From assembly GCA_001430745.1 (NCBI GenBank), contig KQ482032.1, positions 219,910-283,909 of the forward strand: a DNA stretch of 64,000 bases, read 5' to 3'. Below the pieces are notes generated by a model, which made no database searches, was not told where the DNA came from, and worked only from the letters and a program-made list of their open reading frames with translations. Every line of letters begins with the position of its first letter. The stretch's first letter is position 1. The stretch is from Auxenochlorella pyrenoidosa (taxonomy: Eukaryota; Chlorophyta; Trebouxiophyceae; Chlorellales; Chlorellaceae). The position numbers and the translations under genes are program-made. Positions 43,879 to 56,300 of the stretch are shown in pieces.

Positions 43879-45913
43879 ATGTCGGTGGTGCAGACCTGCT
43901 TCCCTCCCTGCGCGCCCCTCCGCCCCCTGGGTATTGCCGGTGAGTCATGTGGGTCTTGCGAAAGCGAACGGCGCTCTCGTTGGGGCAGTCTCGGTGCACG
44001 TTCCCGCCTTCTCACCCCGCCTGCCGCCCCTCGCCCCGCGCCGAGCAGGCCTGGGCACCAGCCTGAAGCTGCACTTTGCACCGCACAAGCACGCGCCGGA
44101 GCTGCGCAGCCTGCTGATCCAGGTGGGACGGGGGCGGAGGCGGTGGCGGGGGTTGCCGGCGGCGACAGCAGCCGCGCCTGCTGGGCTGGACTGGCAGTGC
44201 TGGGGCCCAAGCCTGTGCGGTGCTGTCTGAAGTGACTGCTGACGAGCATCTGAAGTGACTGCTGGCCAGCATCTGCAAGGAGCGCGCAGAGCTGGTGCAA
44301 GCCAGTCGAGTGCACTACCGGCGACGAGCATGCCTCCGACCTCCTCCTGTCGTCATGCCCCTGCAGGCCCGGCGCGCGCCCACCACCAAGGCCGCCCCTC
44401 CCAGCCCCTGCGTCTCCCGCAGCGGCAGCGCCAAGATCGCCGCCGCCAGCGACTACGCAGACTGTGACGCGCCCCTGACCGCCTGCGACGAGTGGCCCTC
44501 CCTGCCCACCGCCTGCTCGGCGCCCAGCGGCCTGCTGGGTGCCGCCCCTCCCAGCGGCGCCTGGGCCCGCTGCCTGCTGCTCTCCGTGTCTGGCCTGGCT
44601 GCCGACGATGCCTCCCCATCCATCGATGGCAGCACCCCCGGCCCCCTTGTGCCTGCTGCTTCCACCGGCGCCAGCTGCTGCGCTTGCTGCGGCGAGGCTG
44701 CGGATGTGGAGCCTGCGGCAGCAGGCGTGGCAGCAGATCATGCAGCGCAGGATGCGGCAGGCGATGCAGCATGGGCACCCGCCAGCCCAGCCAGCCCCTG
44801 CAGCCTGGTTGTGCCTGCTGCCGAGCTGGCGCCGGCTGCCGGGCCGTGCGACGTTGCGGCCCTGCAGTGGTGCGACCCTGGCTGCCTGGCTGCCGGCCTG
44901 GGCACCAGCCTGAAGCTGCATATCGTGCCCCGGGAGCACGCACTGCAGCTGCGCCGCCTGCTGGGCCAGGTGGGCTGCCGGGGGGTGCGTGTGGAATGGG
45001 TGGGTGGGGAGGGGTGGCAGCACTGGTGGGTTGCGGCGTGGCCAGGCTGCCCACAGCTGGCCTGCCTGTCGGCTGGCTGTACAGCGGCAGCTGTCCTCCC
45101 CCAGCCGGTCGCATGCAGCCGTGCTTTTGTGGTGCACACACCTTGCAGGGAAGCATTCATGCTGACCCCCCTTCTTATGACCCCTTGTCGTGCACCCTGC
45201 AGGCTTGCTGCATGCCAAATGGTCATGTCAACGCCAGTGCCACTGTCAGCGCCAGCGCCGATGCCGAGATGCAGGGCATCGAGTGGCCCTGCCTGCCCTC
45301 CACATCCTCCTCGCACGCCACGCCACGCTGCGCCGCTCCCCCCACCGGAGCCTGGGCCCGCCGCCTGACGCTGGCAGTGCCCACGCCTGCAGCCGACGGC
45401 GCAGCACATGATGCTGCCAGCAGCAGGGCTGCCAGCGCTGCGGCACCGGCTGCAGCCAGTGCAGAGCCCGCTGAGACTGCTGCCGTTTGCTGCACCCGGG
45501 CAGAGGGCATGGCCCCTGCGCCTGCAGCCACCAGCACAGCCTGCGCTGCCAGCCCCTCTGCCCTCTCGGCTCAGCTGTCGGCAGCTGCTGAGCAGGCGTC
45601 TGCGCCTCCAGCCGAGCCCTTCCGCATCCCAGCGCGGCGGCAGGCTGCTTCGGCGGCCGTGCTGGCTGGGAGCCGCTACCCATCCTCCTCCAAGCCCTAC
45701 CCTGCAGCTGCCGCCGCCATCCCTGCTGCCTGCGCCGCCGCCTACAAGCCGCCGCAGCGCCGCAGCAGTGAGGAGCAGGCAGCCGCCGAGGAGGCAGGGC
45801 GCCCGGGCCGGCTGTGCCCCTGGCCTCTGCTCATTGCAGGCCCTCAGCTTCCTGCACCTGCCTGGGCGGCAGCGCCCCTGTATCTCATGGCTGCCTTCCA
45901 CGCCTGCTGCTAG
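43879..45913 (+). CDS. Unrecognised Ala/Cys-rich protein with an internal duplication
   Basis: Four exons (43879-43939, 44049-44122, 44367-44969, 45203-45913) join in phase to 482 residues. A two-part unit occurs twice. GLGTSLKLHFAPHKHAPELR, spanning the exon 1/2 junction, recurs as GLGTSLKLHIVPREHALQLR at the end of exon 3; each copy ends in LRxLLxQ directly at an intron donor. Each is followed, after a variable linker, by a shorter motif: SGAWARCLLLSV in exon 3 and TGAWARRLTLAV in exon 4. The linkers are Ala-, Pro-, Ser- and Cys-rich and low in complexity. No signal peptide, membrane segment or catalytic motif was identified, and the family is not recognised. The conserved LKLH...H spacing could be a small binding motif, but that is speculation. 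The tail (PWPLLIAGPQLPAP) is hydrophobic. Confidence 0.65.
44228..44273 (+). repeat. 23-base tandem duplication in an intron
   Basis: Two adjacent 23-base copies, each starting TGAAGTGACTGCTG and ending AGCATC, with two differences between them. They lie in the intron between exons 2 and 3 of the duplicated-motif gene and look like a local replication slip. Confidence 0.8.
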
Positions 45914-46625
45914 CCTGCCCCGCCTGGTGTCGCTTCTCGCTTCTGTGCCAAGCTATTGTATCCCACACCTTTGCCACGACTTGATCACTGCCTGAACACT
46001 GCCCTCGTATGCCCTGCCCTGTCTTTGTACTGCTTTGAACTGACCACTTGCCTTGTGGCACTGCTTGCTCCTTGGATTTATTGCGCAACAGCCTTCCTTT
46101 CAACTACTTCTTTCCCAGACATTGTGAGCACGCCTCCCATCACTCATGCTGTGGGCACCCTGCCAGGGCGCTCAGGAATACCCATGGTGGCATGCGGTAG
46201 TTACAGAAGCGGGTCACTGCTTGGGAGCTTGGGAAGTGGGCTTGCAAGATAGATCAGGGGCAGAGAAGGGGATGGTGGTTTGGCAGGGTGGCAGTGCAGC
46301 AGAGACAGGGGTGCAGGCAGGGAATGGGGCCGTCACAACAAAGGGATGCAAGGTGCACAGGCGCTGCCTGGCGGTTGTCTCTTCTCGGGGATGTCAAAAA
46401 GGGAGAGGGATGGGGCAGCAGGTACAGAGAGGTGCAGGCAAGATGGACGACTTGAGCAGAGGCCGGATGCAGACTGGCAATGAATTCAAGGGGAGCCTCA
46501 GTCCTCCCAAGACGCGCACGCGCAGGGGCAGTGGCAAGGGGCGGCTGCTTGCTGGCGCAGCCGGCGCAGGTGCCAGCCGGCACAGACGCCGTGATGGTGC
46601 AGGCTGGGGGGCGCCTGGCGAGGGC
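45914..46625. other. Convergent 3' region
   Basis: Between the stops of the plus-strand duplicated-motif gene and the minus-strand FKBP gene. Expected to hold both 3' untranslated regions; no domain-bearing frame was found. Confidence 0.5.
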
Positions 46626-48872
46626 TCACCGCACCGCAATGAGCTCAATGTCTGCGAGGCCAACCCACAGCAGTGGCAAGGGAAACAAGGTGTCAAGCCC
46701 AGCAGTGGTGCTGGCACTGAGCAAGGTTGCAATGGGAGGCAGCAGCAGCCCAGGAAGAAGAAAGGGAACGAGAGTGCAGCAATGAGCGGCAGCGCTTGCA
46801 GGGCACAGCAAGTCTGAGACTGGGCCGCACCCTCGGCATGCACAGCAGGGCCAACGCACGCCGCAGCGCCGCCCCCCTCACCAAACAGCAGCGTCTTGTC
46901 GATCAGCCCCTGGTTCTTCAGCACGAAGTCCAGCGCCCGCTTGCCTGCACGGGCGCGGCATCAGGGCACGGCGGCTTGCCGGGGCATCCCTTGCAGGGCA
47001 TGTCGAGAGCGCAGGGGCCCTGCCAGCTGGCGAGTCATCCCGGCAGCCGCCTGCAGCGCGGCCCGCCCAAGGCCAACACACATACTCTTCGTGGCCGCAC
47101 TCGCATCCACGCTGCAGCCGGGGCCCAGCGCCGCTCACCGCTGAAGGTGGAGGGCTTGGGGCCGAGCTTGTTGAAGTCGTTGTCCGGGTAGCCCAGCTCC
47201 ACGGGCACGATGATGCGCCGGATGCCGCCCACCTGCAGGGCCAGGGATGGCCGGGCGAACAAGTCGTCGTCGGCGACGCCCCTCTAACACCGCGGCGCAG
47301 GTGGGAAACGGCCACAGCCGTGCCCCCCGTGCAAGCCGCTGGCTGCAAAATGGGTATGGGCACACCTCCCCCGCGTGTTTGCTGCGCCCCGTCGTCCTGC
47401 AGGCCGGCCGCCCCGTAACCCCACCTTCATGCCCGCCACCGCCTCCTCAAACGCCGGGATGACGGTGTTCGAGCCCAGCACAAAGCGGAAGAACTCCTTC
47501 TCGTCGCCAGTGAACGCGCCGCCCTTGGGCTGCAGCGCAGCGGGGGGCCAGGCAGCGTGGGTGAGCGGGGCGCATGCCTGGGCGGCGCGGGGCACACCCA
47601 GCGTGCTGTCAGCGGTTGCAGATAGGTTTGCACCCCCGCCTGCCCTGCTGCAGCCCACCTTGTTGCGTGCCTCAAAGGGGCGGCCTGCGTGGGTGATCCA
47701 GGAGGGAGAGAGGGGCAGCGGCGGCTCCCATCAGGCCGGCCAGCGGGCAGCGAGGGGCTCGCCACTCGCCGGCGACCCAGCCGGCCCACTGCTTGCGCTC
47801 CATGCCTCGCCCTGTGCAACAGCAAGCACGATCGTGACCCTCATCACCCCCGCCCGCCTCCCGCCCCCACCATAGTAGCCGATGGTCACCCCCGACCAGT
47901 CGACCACGCAGGTCTGGCCCTCGCGCGGGGCGGGACCGCTGCCCTCCTTGAAGTCGCGGTACTGCAGGCCGCTGGGACTCTGCACAAAGTCGCTAAAGCT
48001 GCAGGGGGTGGGCGCGAGGGGGGGGACGGGCAGATCAGCTGGTCGTGCATAACCCTTGCATGGGAGGCAACTGTCACCAGGGCTGCGTGCCGCCGCCTGT
48101 GCCCAGGCAGCAGCCACACACCTGCAGCCAGACAGCAGCAGCAACGGGCGGCCTGAACTAGCTGCACTGCATAGTTGCCTTGGCAGCGACGCGTCTCAGG
48201 CGGCAGCTTGCATGTGTCGCACGATGGGTGGTGCAGTCGGCAGCAGCTGACAGATGTGAACAGGGGCACACGCCCTGCTTGCAATGAGCAAGCCACGGCT
48301 CACGTCATGCGGCTCTTGCCGTAATCCTTGCCCTCCAGCCCTGGCATAGGCTCATAGCCCTTGATCACTGCCTGAAGCAGAGAGAAACGGGCATGAGCAG
48401 TCAGCGCAGCGGCGACAACAGACCGTGGTGCCAGCAGACAGCGGCGCATGGCAAGGCATGCCGTCGGGTCTGGCGGGTGCACATGCTGTTGCCGCACCAG
48501 TAGCTCGCACCATAGTGATCAGGCAAGCTGCCGGAGCAGAACAGAATGCCCACCTGTGCCGCTGGCGGTTGGGCAGCCGCACCCGCCGCTAGCAGTGCGG
48601 CGCCCGCCGCCGCCGACAGCAGCTGCCGCCGCTGAAGCTGCTCGCCACCATCGCTGCCGTCATCTTTCGCGCTGCATACCGTGCTCAGATGCCTTGGAGC
48701 CGCCCGCGCAGCGCTGCAAGACAAGGAGGAGAAACTTGAGCGTGAAGAGTGCTGGAGCCGTACATCAAATCTGAGAACATCAAAAGTTGCGAGTACCAAA
48801 TGCACACCTGAACGCGCGACGAGGAGCGGGTACAGCGACGAGCAGCGGTGACCGGCACTGGGTTGCAAGCAT
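46626..48872 (-). CDS. Thylakoid-lumen FKBP-type peptidyl-prolyl isomerase (FKBP16-like)
   Basis: Nine minus-strand exons (48872-48808, 48713-48554, 48371-48304, 47998-47871, 47684-47659, 47529-47425, 47232-47139, 46944-46882, 46651-46626) close to 244 residues. The N-terminus has two parts: an Arg/Ser/Ala-rich plastid transit peptide (MLATQCRSPLLVAVPAPRRA) and then QRRQLLSAAAGAALLAAGAA, a twin-arginine plus hydrophobic signal that points to the thylakoid lumen. The FKBP fold follows: SGLQYRDFKEGSG, VVDWSGV, VIPAFEEAVAGMKVGGIRR, VPVELGY and the clos­ing strand LLFDIELIAV. The unit GPKPSTFSGKRALDFVLKNQ is typical of plant lumenal FKBPs of the FKBP16 type. FKBPs catalyse proline cis-trans isomerisation; lumenal ones often assist photosynthetic complex assembly and may lack activity. 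A 26-base exon (47684-47659) is fixed by phase. The exact paralogue is not resolved. Confidence 0.88.
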
Positions 48873-49321
48873 ACTGGCTCCGGTTGCCGCCAAACGCTAT
48901 GAGCCAGTCTTTGTCGGGCGCAAGCCTCAATTTATGCGGCCTGCGAAACCGGCAAATGACCAGAAGCATTCCTCTTCACCACGCTGCGCCCCGACCGCCG
49001 TTTAGTTAGGCTTAGCTGCCTGTAAACCAGCCACATACTTGCCTGCTGCCCGACCCAAAGCTGAAGTGAGAGTGCATGGGTCTTACAGGTCAGGGTTGGC
49101 GAAAACTGGAGAGCGAGAAGAATAGAGCAGCTGGGGGAGCGCAAGCAGGGACAAGCACAGAGAGGGGGTGGGGTGGGCGAGCCAGGGGACCGTCCCCCTG
49201 CCTCGCCCGTCACATCGTGCTCTGCGTCAAACAACCCGACACGCAGACAGGGGTGCAGGGAGGACAAAAACAAGGGTGCAGCGGCTGCAGCCAGGCGACA
49301 AGGCCCCTGTCTCCCGGGCCA
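48873..49321. other. Intergenic region between two minus-strand genes
   Basis: Should hold the FKBP promoter and 5' leader plus the 3' untranslated region of the ERD2-like gene. No further feature is seen. Confidence 0.5.
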
Positions 49322-52089
49322 TCACACGATGCCGGCCGGCAGGTGGATCACGCCTGTCCCCTCGGCGTACGACTTGACATAATACCAGCAGAAGTCTGCC
49401 AGGATGAATGTCTGCACAGGAGAGACGAGGCCGGCAGTTGGCTGAGCTGGGCCCGGTGCAGGCCCCAGGGAGGCGGGTGCACACCCCTGGATCGATCGTG
49501 TGCACAAGTCTGCCCCAGCATGAATACGTGTCCGCACCCGGCTTTTCGTTTCCTTACTGCACCGTCAACGCTTGCAGCTGCAGGCAACTGCGGGATCGTG
49601 CGCAATGGTCCGGCGCCACCCCAGCTGGCGGTGCCCGCCCACCTGCACAATCTCCGACACCAGCACCATCACCGGCCACAGCCCGCTGCCCAGCGCCTGC
49701 CACAGGTACTTGTCGCCATCCAGGATCTGGGCACGGGGGCAGAGCACACGGTGGGATGGGGCAGAACGGGTCAAAAAAGGGCTGGTGGGTGCTGGGGCTC
49801 GCACCCAGGGCCTTACATCAGCGCTTACAGCCGGCCAGGATCACCAAGCTGCAGGAGATGAAGCCTGAACAGCCAAGCTGCGGCGCTTGGCTGCCTGCTT
49901 GCAGGCCCCCCGCCCTGGTGCGGCAGGCGCCCCTGACCTGCAGGATCCAGTGCGCACAGGAGATGAAGCGGGAGAGGCCCAGCGCAAACACGTAGTGCGC
50001 GGTGAACTTCTCGACCACCTGCAGGGCGGGCAGGCGCCGCGGGCAAAGCGACGTCTGGCGGGGAGCGCAGGCAGCAGGGCGTGGCCAGAAGAGGAGGAGT
50101 CTCTGTCGAGGAGCACGTCCCCGATGCTGTCGGGCCTCTGCGCTGCCCGCACTGCACAGGCAGAGCCCCAGTCCTGCCGCAGCCGCTGCGTTTGCTCATC
50201 CTGGCTTTGCTGCTCCTTTGTCCCTGCTTTGCTGCCAGCTGCTGCTTGTCCCAGCCATCCTGCTGCTCTGTGCGGCGGTAAGGGCTGGCGGATGGGTGGG
50301 CAGGCGCAGGCGCCAAGCGCGCACCTTTGCCTTCTGCATCATGCGCAGCTGCGGCAGCACCGACACCGCCTCGAGGTACACGCAGAAGGCCCACAGGATC
50401 TGCAGGGCGGCACCGGCGCAGCAGCGGGGGGCTTCTTGTTTCGCCGGCCCGCTGGCACGTAGCAGCAGTCAAGGGGCAGGCGAGGCGCGCGCCGCGCTTG
50501 CTTCCCCACTCCAGCCCACGCTGCAGGGTCAGCTGCGCGCCCCAGCAGCAGTGGTACGCCTGACAGCTGAGCGGGGACGATGTGGCACGAGCGCTCTGAC
50601 CAGCACAGCATGGCCTCTTGCAGCCTGCCGAGAGCCAGGCACTGCCTGCTCTGCATGGCGGCGCAACCCCAGGTGCGCATCCCCTGGCCCCTCACCCTGA
50701 AGAGGATGAAGTGGCGGGTGGAGGGGTGCGCGATGATGGCCATCAGCAGGCAGGGCGCCACCACCAGCAGCGGGTTGGTCGCATCCATGTCGGCCTGGCG
50801 GGCGGGGGACAGGTGCGGGCGTCACAATGCAGGCGTCGACGCCCCCACTGGCCGCAAACCAATGCAGCACTGCACTGCTTGAAGCCCCGGCAGGAGTCCT
50901 GTGCGCTCGCTCCAGCCTAGCCAGCCCGGCGCCAGCACCCAGGCGAGATGTGGCCAACAGGCTCATGGAGCGCGGCGGCGCACGCGGCTGCCTGCTGCAG
51001 GATTTGCAGCCGCAGGTTTCACACCGGCTGCACACCCTGCACACCAGTGTAAATCCCACGGCTGCAAATCCTGCAGCCAGATTGGGTTGCGGCGGCCCCG
51101 GCCCCCTGCGCGGCGGGCAGGCACCTGGTACGACTCCTTGAGCGGTCCGCGCAGCGAGAAGATGACCCAGCCGGTGGCCAGCAGGGTGAGCAGGTCCAGC
51201 AGGGTGTGGATGTCGTACTCCATCATGAAGGAGCAGAACAGGCGCACCGCCAGGAAGGCCGCCGTCAGCTCCTGCGTGCGCAGCGACAGGCCTGCGGGGC
51301 AGGGCAAGCAGGCCGCGCGGGTATGCAGGGTGGAACCAGGCACGCGCATGCATGTGCAACGGCAAAGGCAAAGCGGTGGCTTGCACATCCGGGTCACGTC
51401 GTATATGCTGGATTGCGCCTGAGATGAGACACATGAAGCATGCAGGCCTGCAATGCAGCAGACTGCGGCCAAACATCGCGGCCGTCCCCTCCGCACCTCC
51501 CGCCGCCCGCTTCTTGATCAGCTTGTAGGCCAGCAGGCCGATTCCCAGAAAGTGCACGCTCTCCGACAGGATGAACAGGGTATCGTGGTCCTCCACCACA
51601 AACCACAGCAGCAGGAGGGTCTGGGAAGGGGCAGGGGAGGGAGGGGCGCATGTGGAACGGGAGCCTCGACAGCCCTTGGCACCCGGCACCCGCTGCCGGA
51701 AGCTCAGATGCGGCAGAGGATGCCCCACGCAACCCCCGATCGCACCGCTATGCCCGCCACCACGCCGAGAATGAGCTTCTCCTTCTGGTTGCGCGCCTTG
51801 AGCCACCTGCGCACAGCGATCGGCAGGATGATGGAACCGCGAGGCACCGGCACGCCCGTGACCGCGGAAGGGCGCCATCGGAGGAGCCGCACCTGCTCAC
51901 GGCCAGCACCGGGTCCTTGGCCGCCTTGCCGGCATATCTATCATCCTGCTGTCTGCCAGGCTGCTGCGGGGCCGCGTGGTAGGGCGCCGGAGCGTGCCCA
52001 CCAAAGCTGGGGGCACCGGGAGCCCCGCCAAAGCCGCCTGGGGGCCCATAGCCCCCAGGGGGAGGAGCGAAGCCGCCCTGCTGGTACAT
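49322..52089 (-). CDS. ERD2/KDEL-receptor-like multi-pass membrane protein (plant ERP type)
   Basis: Nine minus-strand exons (52089-51893, 51806-51746, 51620-51497, 51291-51125, 50794-50696, 50399-50325, 50018-49938, 49726-49643, 49411-49322) close to 325 residues. Several hydrophobic segments follow one another, with family motifs: LSESVHFLGIGLLAYKL, SLRTQELTAAFLAVRLFCSF, YDIHTLLDLLTLL, VYLEAVSVLPQLRMM and, near the C-terminus, ILADFCWYYVKSY. ERD2 receptors return HDEL/KDEL proteins from Golgi to ER. This longer form, with an N-terminal Pro/Gly/Tyr-rich tail (GGFAPPPGGYGPPGGFGG, about 50 residues) and an extra membrane helix (LILGVVAGIA), matches plant ERD2-like proteins whose ligand role is less certain. 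All phases agree. The ATG at 52089 is the first in frame. Confidence 0.88.
50992..51080. repeat. Imperfect inverted repeat (hairpin) in an intron
   Basis: The left arm (50992-51028, containing GCTGCAGGATTTGCAGCCG on the plus strand) and the right arm (51044-51080, containing CGGCTGCAAATCCTGCAGC) are reverse complements over about 36 bases with a few mismatches and one bulge. They are separated by a loop of about 15 bases. The repeat lies in the intron between the ERD2-like exons at 51125 and 50794. It could be a small foldback element or a hairpin RNA; neither is shown. Confidence 0.75.
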
Positions 52090-53353
52090 GGGGATCGCGA
52101 ACAATGCCGCCGGAGGGCAGGGACGGCCATCAGTGGCGGCAGCGGAGGCACGCTGCGACCTGGCGGCGTCCCGCACTCGTGCGTTCGGTGCAGGCGAATG
52201 AGCCGTGCCGCAGCCCCTCTGCACAGATGCGCAGAACCTGAATCAGTCATTACAAGGAAGATGAGGCAATTGACCCTACAATCGTCTTGCTAGCTTAGAG
52301 ACTGGGGTGACTTGCATTTGGCTGGACACTGACCCAGCACAACGTTTGGAACCCAACCTCTCTCCAGTGAGGCGTGGCTGTTCCAAACAGGTACTGGTGG
52401 CATTGCTTGATGCAGCCAAGTGATGCGTGCAAAAACATTCAGGCAGGCTATGCCCACTGTGCTCTGCCATGCGCCGTCGCCATGCCTGGGGGGCCCAGTG
52501 AGAATGGGGTTGGAGTCGCCCGCAGACATGAGCGCACAGTTGTGGCATGGGAGGAGAGCTCACGAGGGTTGCTTGGGGCGCTTCTCAGAGCATCTTTATA
52601 AGATGTCATGATGACACACAACTGCCTTGCCCAACAGCGGAAAGCAACAGAGTGGCAGGCTGGCAACCTTGGTGGTGCCCGGAAATCTTGCCGACTGTTT
52701 CCAGCTTTACACTCAAGACGTGGCATACAGGCACAGCACAGGGGAAGTGGTCAGGATGTAGGCGCGTATATACAGGCGCACACGGGGGGCAGCAGGGGCG
52801 GCAGACAGAACACGGGCATGGAGGTAGGGCTGGTGGCAGGCAGGTGGGAGCCAGTCGGGAGCTTGCCACCCCCAACCGCTACCCCCAGCTGCCAGGCAGA
52901 GGGAAAAGGAAGGTCAACTAAAGGGCGCGGGTTGGGCTGGAAAAATCAGTGCTCCGAGTGTTTAGAAGCGAACGCAAAAGGGGCTGGGGTCGAGCGTTGA
53001 GTTAGGGTGCGCCCTGCCGATATTGGACGCATGCCGCGTAGAGTTGGGGGTTTGAGGGTGAGTAGAGGGCTGAGCGCGCTAGCAAATTGCCTGAACTGGG
53101 GAAAACGCGCAGTGGCTGCGCTGGGGCGGGGGAGCGTGGAAGCTGCAGCAGGAGCGGAAAATTCAAGGCGGGCTGCTTCACCCAGGGCAGCGAATGTGGG
53201 CAACATAAGTTGTGGCTCTTGATACACAAGCAGGAACGACGTGCCGGCGCCAGCAGCCGGTGGGCGCTGCACAGCCTGGAGCTGGCGGGCGTGGCCCGCG
53301 GGGCGTGCCGCGCCATCGGCTGGGCGGCCCGCAGCCGCGTGCCGCACGCCGGC
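52090..53353. other. 1.3-kb region between two minus-strand genes
   Basis: Promoter of the ERD2-like gene and 3' untranslated region of HMG-CoA synthase. Short antisense frames are present but no domain, RNA gene or repeat was recognised. Confidence 0.5.
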
Positions 53354-56300
53354 TCACTGCGAGGGCGGCTTGCGGGCATAGGCGCGGCGGTAGCGCGCAT
53401 CCACCTCCACCAGGTAAAAGGTGCCGGGTTCCAGCTCCTCCACTGAGGGCATCTCCGGCTTGTAGTTGCCCGCGCAGTAGCTGCGGCAGCGGCGGGGGGG
53501 GTGGGGGGTGGGGGTGGGGGGGGGCGCATTCTTGTGGGGGTGGCAATGGCAGGCGTGATGCCAAAACTGGCCTAGGGGGCTGCAGGCGCTGCGCTCTCCT
53601 AGCACAGCACAGCGTGCTGCACGCCTGGACCGGCTGCGCCTTGGGCACCAGCCGGCGATGGTCGCCAGCGCACGCGGAACCGACGGACGCGCCCTCACCG
53701 CTGCTCCGCCAGCTGCATCGCCTGCTCAAACTCCTCGGGCGACTTGGGCACGCGCCGGGCCAGGCGCATGGCCAGGTCAGACTGCACGGAGGGGGAAGTG
53801 GGGTGGGGTGGGGCCCGCAAGGCCAGGACGAGCGCAGTAGGGAGGCATGCTATGCGCCAGGCCAGGGCGCAGGCCCCCCAAGCCTTGCGCTGCCGAGCGG
53901 TGCAGGTCAGCCGGCAGGTACGTTTTCAGACTGCTGGGCCGGGTCTCTCCGCCCACCCGCTGCACCAAGCACAGGAGCACCCAGCCGGCTCACCGTGGCC
54001 TGCAGGCGCGGCAGCGCGAAGCGCGGCGACTCTGTGGCGCGGCCCACCAGCGACAGCATGGTGGCGCTGATGCCGGAGCCGTAGCTGTACAGCAGGATGC
54101 GGCGGCCCTCCAGGGCAGCGCCCGTCGTCTCAATCAGCTGCGGGGGCGGGGAACGTGGGCGCAGCACGCAGGGGTGCGGTGGGTGCACCGGGGGAAGGCG
54201 GGGCCGGGCAGGGCAGCCCCAGGGAGAGGCTGGCAGCACGCCGCAATGAAGGGCAGGGCCGTGAGCCGGGCTGTGTGCCGAGGTGCGTGCCGGCCTGTCG
54301 CCGCCTCGGCACGCCGCGTGCGCCGACTCCAGGCACCCAGAACCCAGCGTCAAGCCCCCCCCCCCCCCCCCCCCGGCTCGCCCCCCCACCCCACCCCCAC
54401 CCCCNNNNNNNNNNNNNNNNNNNNNNNNNNNNNNNNNNNNNNNNNNNNNNNNNNNNNNNNNNNNNNNNNNNNNNNNNNNNNNNNNNNNNNNNNNNNNNNN
54501 NNNNNNNNNNNNNNNNNNNNNNNNNNNNNNNNNNNNNNNNNNNNNNNNNNNNNNNNNNNNNNNNNNNNNNNNNNNNNNNNNNNNNNNNNNNNNNNNNNNN
54601 NNNNNNNNNNNNNNNNNNNNNNNNNNNNNNNNNNNNNNNNNNNNNNNNNNNNNNNNNNNNNNNNNNNNNNNNNNNNNNNNNNNNNNNNNNNNNNNNNNNN
54701 NNNNNNNNNNNNNNNNNNNNNNNNNNNNNNNNNNNNNNNNNNNNNNNNNNNNNNNNNNNNNNNNNNNNNNNNNNNNNNNNNNNNNNNNNNNNNNNNNNNN
54801 NNNNNNNNNNNNNNNNNNNNNNNNNNNNNNNNNNNNNNNNNNNNNNNNNNNNNNNNNNNNNNNNNNNNNNNNNNNNNNNNNNNNNNNNNNNNNNNNNNNN
54901 NNNNNNNNNNNNNNNNNNNNNNNNNNNNNNNNNNNNNNNNNNNNNNNNNNNNNNNNNNNNNNNNNNNNNNNNNNNNNNNNNNNNNNNNNNNNNNNNNNNN
55001 NNNNNNNNNNNNNNNNNNNNNNNNNNNNNNNNNNNNNNNNNNNNNNNNNNNNNNNNNNNNNNNNNNNNNNNNNNNNNNNNNNNNNNNNNNNNNNNNNNNN
55101 NNNNNNNNNNNNNNNNNNNNNNNNNNNNNNNNNNNNNNNNNNNNNNNNNNNNNNNNNNNNNNNNNNNNNNNNNNNNNNNNNNNNNNNNNNNNNNNNNNNN
55201 NNNNNNNNNNNNNNNNNNNNNNNNNNNNNNNNNNNNNNNNNNNNNNNCGACAGCGTGCAATCGCCGGCCGCCGCACGCACGCCGGCTTTGGGCAGGGTGA
55301 GGGACAGGTGCTAGCTGGGCCCAGCTGCACAGGTGCTGGGGCACCGCGCAACGCCCCAGGGGCATGCAGAGCTGAGCTTCGCCGGAGCCGGCGCACCCCC
55401 GCCCTCAGCATTCTCAGCACGCTGCCAACGCCACATCCTAGTAGTCCACCTGCTGTCCAAGTGACCAGCAGGCACCCGGGGCACGGCGTGGCGGCCCGCT
55501 CACCCGCGTCTTCCAGGCGGAAGGGGCGCCCCATGCGCTTCTCCCACTTGGCGGCGTACCGCGCGTACAGCAGGTCCAGGGTGTTGAGGTAGCAGTACAC
55601 AGACAGGGGCCCGTCCACCTGCGCAGGCAAGTGTGGGCACACAGTGTGTGCATGTCCTGCGTGCGAAGAGCAGCGGCGACGCCGCCCGCAGACACCCTGC
55701 GTGGTCCCTTGCGGGGCGCGTGCGGGGCGGCAGCGTCGCCGCTGATACCACAGTCCCCTCGCGCAGTCCCAGGCGCAATGCCCGCCTGCAAGCCCAGTCC
55801 CAGGCGCATTGCCCGCCTGCAAGCCCAGGCATCCCCCAGGGCCGCAACCTCTCTCTGTTATACCCAAGCTGCAGCCTTGTCTTTGCCCAGGCTGCACCCA
55901 ATCCCCCTTACCGCCGGGTACAGGCCCGAGGGCTTGTAAAAGTCGTAGGCGTGCGACATGTGGGTGACGCTGAGCCCGCGCTCCAGCGCCAGCGGCGCGT
56001 CCGGGCCTGCGGGGCAGCGGGCGGGGAGGAGGCTGGACGGCTGGGCGCAGTGGCCGCCTGCGCCTCGGCCCCGTTCGGCGCGCAGTCCCTACGCAAGGCC
56101 TACAGCGGGGCGCACACCCCCAGCCCGGCCCTGCTCTGAAGTGCTCATCAGCTGCGAGAAGCCCAGCACTGCACCCACCGATGAGCAGCGCGACCGCGCC
56201 GGCGCCGCTGGTGGGGCGCGCGGGGCCGGCGGGGTACAGGCTGACGTCCGTCATGACCACCACGGCATACCTGCAGGCACGGGCACCAGCACAGAGGCAG

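Noticed and set aside
43494..45218. 574-codon minus-strand frame
   Set aside because: It is antisense to the phase-consistent plus-strand gene at 43879-45913, is low in complexity and has no domain.
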